Both the position numbers and the translations under genes were made by a program. DNA of 64,000 bases from Tsuneonella sp. CC-YZS046. GTDB taxonomy: Bacteria; Pseudomonadota; Alphaproteobacteria; Sphingomonadales; Sphingomonadaceae. The DNA lies in contig NZ_CP141590.1 of assembly GCF_035581365.1 (NCBI RefSeq), positions 1,054,001 through 1,118,000 on the forward strand, read 5' to 3'. The notes under the pieces were generated by a model. That model saw nothing but the letters and a program-made list of their open reading frames with translations. It searched no databases and was not told where the DNA came from. Positions 9,534 to 17,233 of this stretch are shown here, in pieces (within the stretch, counting starts at the first letter, position 1; each line of letters starts with the position of its first letter).

Positions 9534-10157
9534 ATGCAGACTTGCCAACTTTATCTGATTTCTCCGCTGGAAGTGGGCGGCCCTTTTCCTGAACGGCTGG
9601 AGCGTGCGCTCCAGGCTGGCGCGGCGGCTGCCTTCCAGTTTCGCGTCAAGGGGCTGGACGAGCACGAAGCGGCCCGGCTCGCAGGCCCGCTGCAGGAAAT
9701 CTGCGCTGCGCATGATGTCGCATTCATCGTGAATGACAGCGTATCATTGACCCGCCGGATCAAGGCAGATGGAGTTCATCTCGGCCAGCAGGACGGCGAC
9801 GTGCGCGAAGCCCGCGAGTTGCTGGGCCGGGATGTGCAGATCGGCGTCACCTGCCATGCCAGCCGTCATCTGGCGATGGAAGCAGGGGAAGCCGGGGCCG
9901 ATTATGTTGCGTTCGGGGCGTTCTTCCCCAGTGTCACCAAGGAAACGAAGCACAAGGCGGAACCGGAGCTGTTGCGCTGGTGGCAGGATCTGTTCGAATT
10001 GCCCTGCGTCGCCATCGGCGGAATAACGCTCGGCAACTGCCGGCCCTTGATCGAGGCGGGAGCGGATTTCCTGGCGGTTTCAGCAGCCGTGTGGAGCGGC
10101 GATGAAGCGGAGGCGATGCGCGGATTTACCGAATTGTTGGGAGAGCGGAAGCATTAG
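9534..10157 (+). CDS. thiE: Thiamine-phosphate synthase
   Basis: ThiE joins the hydroxymethylpyrimidine and thiazole phosphates to make thiamine phosphate. The 207 residues form a TIM barrel with the expected motifs: [70 protein letters not shown] and the phosphate-binding CVAIGGI. The ATG at 9534 follows a GGCAGGATAGGG stretch; an upstream in-frame ATG would overlap the divergent lipoprotein gene. No TPP riboswitch is seen upstream. Confidence 0.9.
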   Translation: MQTCQLYLISPLEVGGPFPERLERALQAGAAAAFQFRVKGLDEHEAARLAGPLQEICAAHDVAFIVNDSVSLTRRIKADGVHLGQQDGDVREARELLGRDVQIGVTCHASRHLAMEAGEAGADYVAFGAFFPSVTKETKHKAEPELLRWWQDLFELPCVAIGGITLGNCRPLIEAGADFLAVSAAVWSGDEAEAMRGFTELLGERKH

Positions 10158-10228
10158 CTGCCTTGCTCTCGCTACGGGCAGGCGCTAGGGGCGCGCAACC
10201 GCTTCCCTGTTTCTCGAAAGTATGGCCC

Positions 10229-10792
10229 ATGAAGATCAGTGGCGTTGACATTCGCCCCGGTAATATCCTCGAATATGAAGGCGGAATCTGGAAGGTTGCC
10301 AAGACCCAGCATACCCAGCCCGGAAAGGGCGGGGCGTTCATGCAGGTCGAGATGAAGAACCTGATCGATGGGCGCAAGACCAACGTCCGCTTCCGCAGCG
10401 CCGATACCGTCGAGCGCGTCCGGCTGGATACGAAGGATTTTCAGTACCTCTATGCCGAGGGCGATAATCTCGTGTTCATGGACAAGGAGACATACGACCA
10501 AATCCAGCTTCCCGCGGACCTTCTCGGCGATGCCGCCGCGTTTCTGCAGGATGGGATGGATGTCACACTGGAACTTTATGACGAGAGGCCGATCAGTGTT
10601 GAACTGCCCGAACAGGTCGAGGCGACCATCGTAGAGGCGGATGCTGTGGTGAAAGGCCAGACAGCCAGTTCCAGCTATAAGCCTGCGGTGCTTGATAATG
10701 GCGTTCGCGTGATGGTTCCCCCGCATATCGAAAGTGGCACCCGGATCGTGGTCGACGTTTATGCCCGCGAATATGTACGAAAGGCTGATTGA
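10229..10792 (+). CDS. efp: Elongation factor P
   Basis: EF-P enters stalled ribosomes and helps form peptide bonds at polyproline stretches. The 187 residues have the three beta-barrel domains; the tip loop in domain I reads QPGKGGAF with Lys33 at the position that is modified in many bacteria. The C-terminal [30 protein letters not shown] is typical. The ATG at 10229 starts the conserved [12 protein letters not shown]. It is followed almost without gap by an exported protein gene. Confidence 0.96.
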   Translation: MKISGVDIRPGNILEYEGGIWKVAKTQHTQPGKGGAFMQVEMKNLIDGRKTNVRFRSADTVERVRLDTKDFQYLYAEGDNLVFMDKETYDQIQLPADLLGDAAAFLQDGMDVTLELYDERPISVELPEQVEATIVEADAVVKGQTASSSYKPAVLDNGVRVMVPPHIESGTRIVVDVYAREYVRKAD

Positions 10793-10794
10793 TT

Positions 10795-11235
10795 ATGCGT
10801 ACCTTCTCGATCGTCGCTACGCTTGCCGTCCTCGCGATTCCGCTCGCGCTCCATGCCGCAGAGCCGGCCAAGAATTCCAAGGAGGCGGCCAAGGCGCCGG
10901 CTCCCGCACAGACTGCACTCACGCCTGAACAGCAGAAGGCGAATGTGGAGCGCGGCGTCAAGATTTTGAGCCTCTTCAGCAGCGCCCTGCAGAACAAGGA
11001 AGTGCCGGAAGACCAGAAAGGCTATCTGTTCTCCTGCCTCTACAACAACAAGCTGGAGAACATCAGCGTCGCGACTGGCGAGGTTTTCACGAAGAATCCG
11101 AAGCTCGACGCGAATGATCCGAAGAACCTCTATCAGGCTGCTGCCACGATCTGCGGAGTGACCAAGGCTCCCTCGTTCGCCAAGGCGGAAAAGCCGGCTA
11201 CTTCGGCGACTCCCGCTCCCGCCAAGGGCCGCTGA
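10795..11235 (+). CDS. Exported protein of unknown function, downstream of efp
   Basis: A 146-residue protein with a Sec signal peptide (residues 1-22, ending LALHAA). An Ala/Lys/Pro-rich linker follows, then a folded middle (QKANVERGVKILSLFSSALQNKEVPEDQKGYLFSCLYNNKLENISVATGEVF), then another Ala/Pro-rich tail. The ATG at 10795 is two codons after the efp stop. Two cysteines in the middle part could form a disulfide. No family is recognised. Position suggests cotranscription with efp, but a functional link is not shown. Confidence 0.7.
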   Translation: MRTFSIVATLAVLAIPLALHAAEPAKNSKEAAKAPAPAQTALTPEQQKANVERGVKILSLFSSALQNKEVPEDQKGYLFSCLYNNKLENISVATGEVFTKNPKLDANDPKNLYQAAATICGVTKAPSFAKAEKPATSATPAPAKGR

Positions 11236-11287
11236 TCGCGTGAACTTGTATCGGGCGGCAACTGCATCGCGTAGGCTTGTAAATTAA

Positions 11288-12106
11288 ATGGCCGTTTCAG
11301 GACTTTTACGCGTGATGGAGCGCGCCGCCCGCCGTGCGGGCAGCCGATTGCGTCGGGACTTCGGAGAGGTCGAGCATCTGCAGGTCAGCCGAAAGGGGCC
11401 GGCGGATTTTGTGTCCAAGGCTGATCGGGCCGCCGAGCGCAGCCTATATGATGACCTCAAACAGGCCCGTCCCGATTGGGGTTTCCTGCTTGAGGAAAGC
11501 GGTGAGGTGGAAGGTGATCCGGGCAAGCCGCGTTGGATCATCGATCCACTCGACGGCACCAGCAATTTTCTCCACGGAATCCCGCATTTCGCCATCTCCA
11601 TCGCGGTTCAGGAGCCGAAGCTCGATGGCAGCGGTTGGGGGGAAGTTACGGCGGGGCTGGTCTACCAGCCGATTACTGACGAGAGTTTCTGGGCGGAAAA
11701 GTCGCGCGGTGCATGGCTGCAGGACGCCCGCCTGCGCGTGTCCGGGCGGCGCCATCTCGATGAAGCCCTGATCGCCACGGGCATCCCTTTCGCCGGTGCC
11801 GGCGATGTGGGCGAATGGAGCCGGATTTATCAGGCCATCGGGCCGCGCGTGGCCGGAATCCGCCGTTTCGGCTCCGCCGCGCTCGATCTCGCCTGGGTTG
11901 CCGCGGGCCGGTATGAGGCTTTCTGGGAAAGCAACCTCCAGCCCTGGGATACGGCGGCGGGTTGCCTGCTGGTGAGGGAAGCGGGCGGTTTTGTGACCGA
12001 TTGGCGAGGGCGGTCCCAGGCGATCTGCGATAGTCAGGTGCTGGCTGGAAATGATCCGCTTCATTCCCGTCTCCACAAATTATTGGTCGAAGCTCTCAAG
12101 GATTGA
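11288..12106 (+). CDS. suhB: Inositol monophosphatase family protein
   Basis: A Mg-dependent phosphatase of the SuhB/IMPase superfamily, 272 residues, as expected. The metal-binding motif reads IDPLDGTSNFLHGIPHFAIS (about residues 79-98), the first acidic ligand lies in LLEESGEV, and the C-terminal metal site is SNLQPWDTAAGCLLVREAGG. In bacteria such proteins act on inositol phosphates and, as SuhB, in rRNA transcription complexes. The ribosome-binding site is weak. It follows the exported protein by 52 bases. Confidence 0.92.
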   Translation: MAVSGLLRVMERAARRAGSRLRRDFGEVEHLQVSRKGPADFVSKADRAAERSLYDDLKQARPDWGFLLEESGEVEGDPGKPRWIIDPLDGTSNFLHGIPHFAISIAVQEPKLDGSGWGEVTAGLVYQPITDESFWAEKSRGAWLQDARLRVSGRRHLDEALIATGIPFAGAGDVGEWSRIYQAIGPRVAGIRRFGSAALDLAWVAAGRYEAFWESNLQPWDTAAGCLLVREAGGFVTDWRGRSQAICDSQVLAGNDPLHSRLHKLLVEALKD

Positions 12107-12171
12107 GGGCAAATTCCCTGATGCGGCTTGAAGGAGCCATGCGAGGCCGCTAGACGGCGGCAACCTCCGAA

Positions 12172-12256
12172 GCCCCTGTGGCGGAATTGGTAGACGCGCT
12201 CGACTCAAAATCGAGTTTCTTCGGAAGTGCCCGTTCGAGTCGGGCCAGGGGCACCA
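12172..12256 (+). tRNA. tRNA-Leu (anticodon CAA)
   Basis: Eighty-five bases with encoded CCA. The acceptor arms GCCCCTG (12172-12178) and CAGGGGC (12246-12252) pair perfectly. The anticodon stem CTCGA/TCGAG encloses CTCAAAA, giving anticodon CAA, which reads UUG. A long variable arm is present, as expected for a class II tRNA, and the discriminator is A. A long open frame that begins inside this tRNA is not a real start for the next gene. Confidence 0.96.
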
Positions 12257-12420
12257 GGCGGAAACGAAGCGGCCTTTACAGGAAAGCCGTTCATCCCCGC
12301 TGTTTTGCGTCCAAAACTCACCCCAGGATAGCGAACGGTTTCCCGTTCGATTGGAAGTGCTGGTTTTCGCCCTTTGTCGACGCCATTATCATCTCTCATC
12401 CGCAGGGAAGGGCATCGGAT

Positions 12421-14277
12421 TTGGCGTCGCAGGGGGAAGAGACGGAGCGCGCAAAAGCGCCGCTGATCCTGGTCGAACCGGAAACGGCATTCTGGCTGGC
12501 AGGTTCCATCCTTGGACTCATGCAATCGAGCGTGATTTGCGTCGTATCGCTTCAATCTCCGGCCGATCTGGAAATCGACCCGATCAAGGCCGCAATGACC
12601 CAACTGGTGCCTCATGCGCGATTGATGCCTCCGGATTCGGAGGCATCCCTGGAGGAGAATCTCTTGCAATGCGTCCATGCCTGGCAGGCGGCGGTCCAGC
12701 GGGATCGCAGCGTGCCGGTATTCGGCCCCTGCAGCATTTCGAGAATGAACGGCGGAGCCGAGGGAGCGACAAAAGTACGCTTTCGTTTTGCCGTTCCATC
12801 AGACCATCTGGAAGCGACCAGAATGGCGCTCGCCTGGACGATCATGGCGGTCAATCGCCTGGCCGCCGGCGTTGGCAATCTGGATGGCACATTAAGCGAG
12901 TTGGGCAATTCGCTCGCAGCAATGCAGAACAGTCTGATGCCTTACGCCATGAAAGGAACCAATGGTTTCCGCTTCATGGAAGCCGCCATGGAACTGGGCA
13001 TTCCGTATCATACCGTTGTCCATGATATGATAGCCTATGGCCAGGGCAAGAATTCCATTCGCCTGTTCAGCACTATCAGCGAACATACCACATGGATGGG
13101 TGGGATCTTTTCCAAGGACAAATATCTGACGGCTCAGGTCCTGCGCCGGTTCGGCTTGCCGGCGCCCAATCATCGGCTCGTATCCGATGAGGAAGCTGCG
13201 GTCGAAGCTGCGGCGGCTCTAGGTTATCCCGTGGTGGTCAAGCCAACCGATCAGGAACAGGGAGTCGGAGTTTTTCCATCCATAAGGACGGAAGAAGCGC
13301 TGCGCGCGCGTTATGCCGATGCCAGAAAGATATCGAAATTGATCCTCGTCGAACAGCACGTCGCAGGCGAGGATTTCCGTATCACCGTGATGAATGGCGA
13401 AGTCATAAAGATCATGAGGCGGCGTCCGGGCGGTGTGACGGGGGATGGAAAAAGGTCTGTCGCCCTATTGCTCGAGGATGTGCGGAAAGCATCGGAGAAA
13501 GAGTCCGGGCGCTCGTGGAAGAACCGTGTTTCCCTGAAGCTGGATGATGAAGCGCTCGCCATCCTGCACGAAGATGGATGCTCTCCCGACACTATTCCGG
13601 AAGAGGGCGTGTTCGTTCCCCTGCGCCGGAAGGCCAATGTGTCGGCGGGCGGTTTCCATGAACTGATCCCGTTCGATCAGGTTCATTCCGATAATCTGCG
13701 CATGGCTGTGCGGGTTGCCGAGATCCTGCAGCTCGATTTTGCGGGTGTCGATTTATTGATTCCGGATATTTCGAAATCGTGGCGCGAAAGCCATGCCATT
13801 ATCTGCGAGGTCAATGCGCAGCCCCAGATCGGCTATCGTGACACCCCCGAGATATTCAAGGAGATCCTGCGCAAGCTGATGCCCGGCAAGGCCACAATTC
13901 CTTTGCATCTCATCATACTTGAGAATGAGAAAGTGCCGAAATTCAATGCCGCCCGAATGGCGGCTAAGCTGGGCTGTAATGGATTGGCATTCCGCAATCG
14001 CAGCTGGATCGACGGTTTCGGCTGGTCCAGACCATTCGACAATGATCTCGCTGCGGCCAGGTCACTGCTTATCGACAAATCCTTGACCGGCGCGTTGATC
14101 GTGACAAGCGATGAGGAATTGAAGCGGCATGGCCTCGCGTCCGCGCATTTCGATACGATAAAAATTCTATTGGAATCCGCCGATACAAGCCAGGCTTTGA
14201 GCGGTTTGATCCGCCTCACCTATGATCTGGTCACTCCTCACTCTCGGCATGTGCAGATCGTTCGCCCTCCGGCCTGA
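12421..14277 (+). CDS. CphA2-like ATP-grasp amino-acid ligase with decayed Mur domain
   Basis: About 618 residues from a TTG at 12421, preceded by AGGGAAGGG; the open frame runs back into the tRNA and the first ATG is only at 12520, so the start is uncertain. An N-terminal cyanophycin-synthetase-like domain is followed by an ATP-grasp domain near residues 228-480 (FSKDKYLTAQVLRRFGLPAPN, YPVVVKPTDQEQGVGVFP, and the metal-binding ICEVNAQPQIG). The last 130 residues align by eye with the Mur-ligase half of CphA (ALIVTSDEELKRHGLASAHFD corresponds to the ETARGGILREGL region). The P-loop is gone: LENEKVPK stands where GTNGKTTT should be. Cyanobacterial CphA2, which joins beta-Asp-Arg dipeptides, is likewise shortened. 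Substrate here unknown. Confidence 0.75.
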   Translation: MASQGEETERAKAPLILVEPETAFWLAGSILGLMQSSVICVVSLQSPADLEIDPIKAAMTQLVPHARLMPPDSEASLEENLLQCVHAWQAAVQRDRSVPVFGPCSISRMNGGAEGATKVRFRFAVPSDHLEATRMALAWTIMAVNRLAAGVGNLDGTLSELGNSLAAMQNSLMPYAMKGTNGFRFMEAAMELGIPYHTVVHDMIAYGQGKNSIRLFSTISEHTTWMGGIFSKDKYLTAQVLRRFGLPAPNHRLVSDEEAAVEAAAALGYPVVVKPTDQEQGVGVFPSIRTEEALRARYADARKISKLILVEQHVAGEDFRITVMNGEVIKIMRRRPGGVTGDGKRSVALLLEDVRKASEKESGRSWKNRVSLKLDDEALAILHEDGCSPDTIPEEGVFVPLRRKANVSAGGFHELIPFDQVHSDNLRMAVRVAEILQLDFAGVDLLIPDISKSWRESHAIICEVNAQPQIGYRDTPEIFKEILRKLMPGKATIPLHLIILENEKVPKFNAARMAAKLGCNGLAFRNRSWIDGFGWSRPFDNDLAAARSLLIDKSLTGALIVTSDEELKRHGLASAHFDTIKILLESADTSQALSGLIRLTYDLVTPHSRHVQIVRPPA

Positions 14278-14372
14278 CCGTGAAGGCCGGTGGGGCGTTC
14301 CTGCTGCGGAGCCTGGTTCATGAGCTTCAGCTGCGAGCTTGCATGGCCGTCGATCTGAGATAGCATGGCATC

Positions 14373-15695
14373 ATGAGAAGGATACTTCTGCCTCTTCTGG
14401 TGCTGGCGGCATTCTCTGCTCCGGCGCGTGCGGATGATCTCAAGACGGCTGTCGCGGAAGATATGCTCGAGTTGATGGCGCTCTATCGCGATCTCCACAG
14501 TCAACCCGAGTTGAGCATGCAGGAGGTCGAAACCGCCGCAAAGCTCGCCGGGCAGATGCGCGGCCTTGGGTTCAAGGTGACGGAAAAAGTCGGAAAGACC
14601 GGCATAGTCGCGGTGCTGGCGAATGGCCCCGGGCCTACGGTGATGCTGCGCGCGGATATGGATGGGCTGCCGGTGGTCGAGCAGACCGGATTGCCCTTTG
14701 CATCCAGGCAGGTGGCCATACCGGCCTCCGGCCTCGAAACCGGGGTAATGCATGCCTGCGGCCATGATACCCATATGACCGCATGGATCGGCGCTGCGCG
14801 GCTTTTATCCGAACGCCAGGAGCAATGGTCCGGCACATTGGTGATGATTGCCCAGCCCGGAGAGGAGACCGGGGAAGGCGCGGCGGCCATGCTGGCCGAT
14901 GGCCTGTTCGAGCGCTTTCCAAAACCGGATTATGCGATTGCATTCCATAATGCCGCGCAATTTCCCGCCGGAATGATCGGCTATTCGCCGGGCTATGCCC
15001 TGGCGAATGTGGATAGCGTGGACATTCTGGTTTCGGGAGTGGGCGGCCATGGCGCGTATCCCCATACGACCAGGGACCCGATCGTCCTGGCCAGTTCGAT
15101 TGTAATGAAACTGCAGACCCTGGTGAGCCGCGAGAACGATCCGCTCGAACCTGCCGTGGTGACGGTCGGCAGCTTTCATGGGGGATCGAAGCATAATATC
15201 ATTCCCGATGAGGCGCGGCTGCAGTTGACGGTTCGCAGCTATAGCGACGAATCCCGCAAGGCCTTGCTTGAGGGAATTTCCCGCATCGCTCGGGGCGAGG
15301 CATTGGCCGCGGGTGTTCCGGAGGACCGGATGCCCAAGGTCACGGTTGCGGAAAGCTATACCCCGGCAACTTATAATGACCCGTCGTTCACCAGGGACAT
15401 CGCGGCTGTGTTCGCGTCGCGGTTTGGGGCGGAGCATGTCCGTGAAGTGCCATCCGTGATGGGCGGAGAGGATTTCGGCCGTTATCGTCGCGCGGACCCG
15501 GAGCACATCAAATCGCTGATTTTCTGGGTGGGCGGTGTGTCTGCAACTCAGTGGGAGGAAGCGCAGGCCGGCAAACGGGAACTCCCTTCGCTGCACAGCC
15601 CGTTCTGGGCGCCCGATGCCGAGAAGGTGATCGGCACGGCGGCCGAAGCGCTTGCGCTAGCGGCGCTCGAGTTGATGCCTGCTTCCTCCCCATAA
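14373..15695 (+). CDS. Exported M20 family amidohydrolase
   Basis: A 440-residue metallohydrolase of the hippurate/IAA-amino-acid hydrolase group (M20D), with a Sec signal peptide ending PARADD, so it acts in the periplasm. Metal ligands are visible in MHACGHDTHM (about residue 127) and QPGEETGEGAAAML, and the dimerisation domain has VSGVGGHGAYPHTTRDPI. The late GGEDFGRY carries the final ligand. It would remove acyl or aminoacyl groups from amides. It lies 95 bases after the CphA2-like gene on the same strand; whether it cleaves a product of that enzyme is open. Confidence 0.88.
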   Translation: MRRILLPLLVLAAFSAPARADDLKTAVAEDMLELMALYRDLHSQPELSMQEVETAAKLAGQMRGLGFKVTEKVGKTGIVAVLANGPGPTVMLRADMDGLPVVEQTGLPFASRQVAIPASGLETGVMHACGHDTHMTAWIGAARLLSERQEQWSGTLVMIAQPGEETGEGAAAMLADGLFERFPKPDYAIAFHNAAQFPAGMIGYSPGYALANVDSVDILVSGVGGHGAYPHTTRDPIVLASSIVMKLQTLVSRENDPLEPAVVTVGSFHGGSKHNIIPDEARLQLTVRSYSDESRKALLEGISRIARGEALAAGVPEDRMPKVTVAESYTPATYNDPSFTRDIAAVFASRFGAEHVREVPSVMGGEDFGRYRRADPEHIKSLIFWVGGVSATQWEEAQAGKRELPSLHSPFWAPDAEKVIGTAAEALALAALELMPASSP

Positions 15696-15729
15696 GCGAT
15701 CTGCCGGCAAGTAAGGGCTTGGAAACCTT

Positions 15730-15757
15730 CCAAGCGAATGCAATCGCTTGGATTTTT
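15730..15757 (+). terminator. Hairpin with T-run after the M20 gene
   Basis: Perfect 8-bp inverted repeat CCAAGCGA (15730-15737) and TCGCTTGG (15744-15751) with a 6-base loop, followed at once by ATTTTT. It is placed 35 bases after the M20 stop codon and before the next operon, as expected for a Rho-independent terminator. Confidence 0.7.
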
Positions 15758-15844
15758 AAAGTTCTGTAAAATTTACCGACAGTTCATTTCTCTCGGTTAA
15801 GGCGTCCTTTGTCGTCCTTGGGACGTGAAGGGTGAAGGGGAGCA

Positions 15845-17233
15845 ATGATCCGTCTCTTCAAGCATTACATCCCCCATGCCGTGCTGTTGCTGGGACTGGT
15901 CGATCTCCTGCTGCTGATGCTTGCGGGTGAATTGGCCTGGCAATTGCGCGCGGGGCAGTTGGATATGAATGCCGGGCATATTGGCGACCGCCTGTCCTCG
16001 CTTTCCGTGTTTGCCGGGATTGTGCTGATCGCCATGATCTCGGTCGGCGTCTACGGCGCGGAGGCGCTGCGATCCCTGCGCTATGCGCTGGCGCGTCTGG
16101 TCGTTGCGGTCAGCCTCGGGATAATTGCGCTATCCTTTGTCGATTTTGTCGTGCCGGGCCTCGATTTCTGGCGCTCCACCCTGGCCTATGCCATGGTGTT
16201 TTCGATCATTCTGCTGATCGTGAACCGCATCGTGGTGGGCGGCCTGCTGGGGACATCCGCGTTCCGCCGCAGGGTGCTCGTGCTGGGTGCCGGCCGGCGT
16301 GCCGAGAGATTGCGTGATCTGGCCAATCGCCAAGGCAGCGGTTTCGTGATCGTCGGCTTCATCGGCATGAGCGAAAATAAGCCGCTGATCGAGGAAGCCA
16401 TCAACCGTTCCGCTATTCACGATCTCAGCCGCTTTGTCGAAAATCTCGGCGTAAGCGAAGTCGTGCTCGCGCTGGAGGAACGGCGCAACGCTCTGCCTCT
16501 CAAGGATCTCCTGCGGATCAAAACCGCCGGTGTGCATGTCAATGATTTCTCGAGCTTCATCGAGCGCGAAACCGGCAGGGTGGATCTGGATTCCGTCAAT
16601 CCGAGCTGGCTTATATTTTCGGACGGTTTTTCCTCCGGCCGCATGATGTCGAGTATCTCCAAGCGGATATTTGACGTCACGGCCAGCAGCTTGTTGCTGC
16701 TTGTCACATGGCCGATCATCGCCTTGTTCGCCTTGCTGGTCAAACTGGACAGCAAGGGGCCGGCCTTTTTCAGGCAGACCAGAGTGGGGCTGTATGGCGA
16801 GAGTTTCGACGTAATAAAGCTCCGCTCCATGCGGTCGGATGCGGAAAAGGCCGGAGAGGCGAAGTGGGCGCAGAAAAACGATCCGCGCGTAACCCGGATC
16901 GGCCGCTTTATCCGCAAGGTGCGGATCGACGAGCTTCCCCAGGCCTGGACTGTGCTGAAAGGCGAGATGAGCTTCGTGGGGCCGCGCCCGGAAAGGCCCG
17001 AATTCGTTACGGACCTCGAGGACAAACTTCCGTATTATGCGGAAAGGCACATGGTGAAGCCGGGTATCACCGGATGGGCGCAGATCAACTATCCGTATGG
17101 CGCCTCGATCGAGGACGCCCGGCACAAGCTGGAATATGATCTCTATTACGCGAAGAACTATACGCCTTTTCTCGATCTACTGATCCTGTTGCAGACCTTT
17201 CGCGTCATCCTGTGGGGTGAGGGCGCGCGATGA
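15845..17233 (+). CDS. Polyprenyl glycosylphosphotransferase (PEP-CTERM-type sugar transferase)
   Basis: An inner-membrane enzyme, 462 residues, that loads the first sugar phosphate onto undecaprenyl phosphate for exopolysaccharide. Four or five membrane helices fill residues 10-135, then a Rossmann-like CoA-binding domain (RRVLVLGAGRRAERL), one more helix (ASSLLLLVTWPIIALFALL) and the catalytic sugar-transferase domain with FRQTRVG, DELPQAW, GPRPERPEF and KPGITGWAQI. It overlaps prsK by four bases, and the pairing with PrsK/PrsR is typical of exosortase (PEP-CTERM) regions. No exosortase is in the window. Confidence 0.88.
   Translation: MIRLFKHYIPHAVLLLGLVDLLLLMLAGELAWQLRAGQLDMNAGHIGDRLSSLSVFAGIVLIAMISVGVYGAEALRSLRYALARLVVAVSLGIIALSFVDFVVPGLDFWRSTLAYAMVFSIILLIVNRIVVGGLLGTSAFRRRVLVLGAGRRAERLRDLANRQGSGFVIVGFIGMSENKPLIEEAINRSAIHDLSRFVENLGVSEVVLALEERRNALPLKDLLRIKTAGVHVNDFSSFIERETGRVDLDSVNPSWLIFSDGFSSGRMMSSISKRIFDVTASSLLLLVTWPIIALFALLVKLDSKGPAFFRQTRVGLYGESFDVIKLRSMRSDAEKAGEAKWAQKNDPRVTRIGRFIRKVRIDELPQAWTVLKGEMSFVGPRPERPEFVTDLEDKLPYYAERHMVKPGITGWAQINYPYGASIEDARHKLEYDLYYAKNYTPFLDLLILLQTFRVILWGEGAR

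Noticed and set aside
12178-12420. Upstream extension of the CphA2-like gene into tRNA-Leu
   Set aside because: The frame starts inside the tRNA, and residues before about 82 look like translated tRNA and leader, with no homology to the family.
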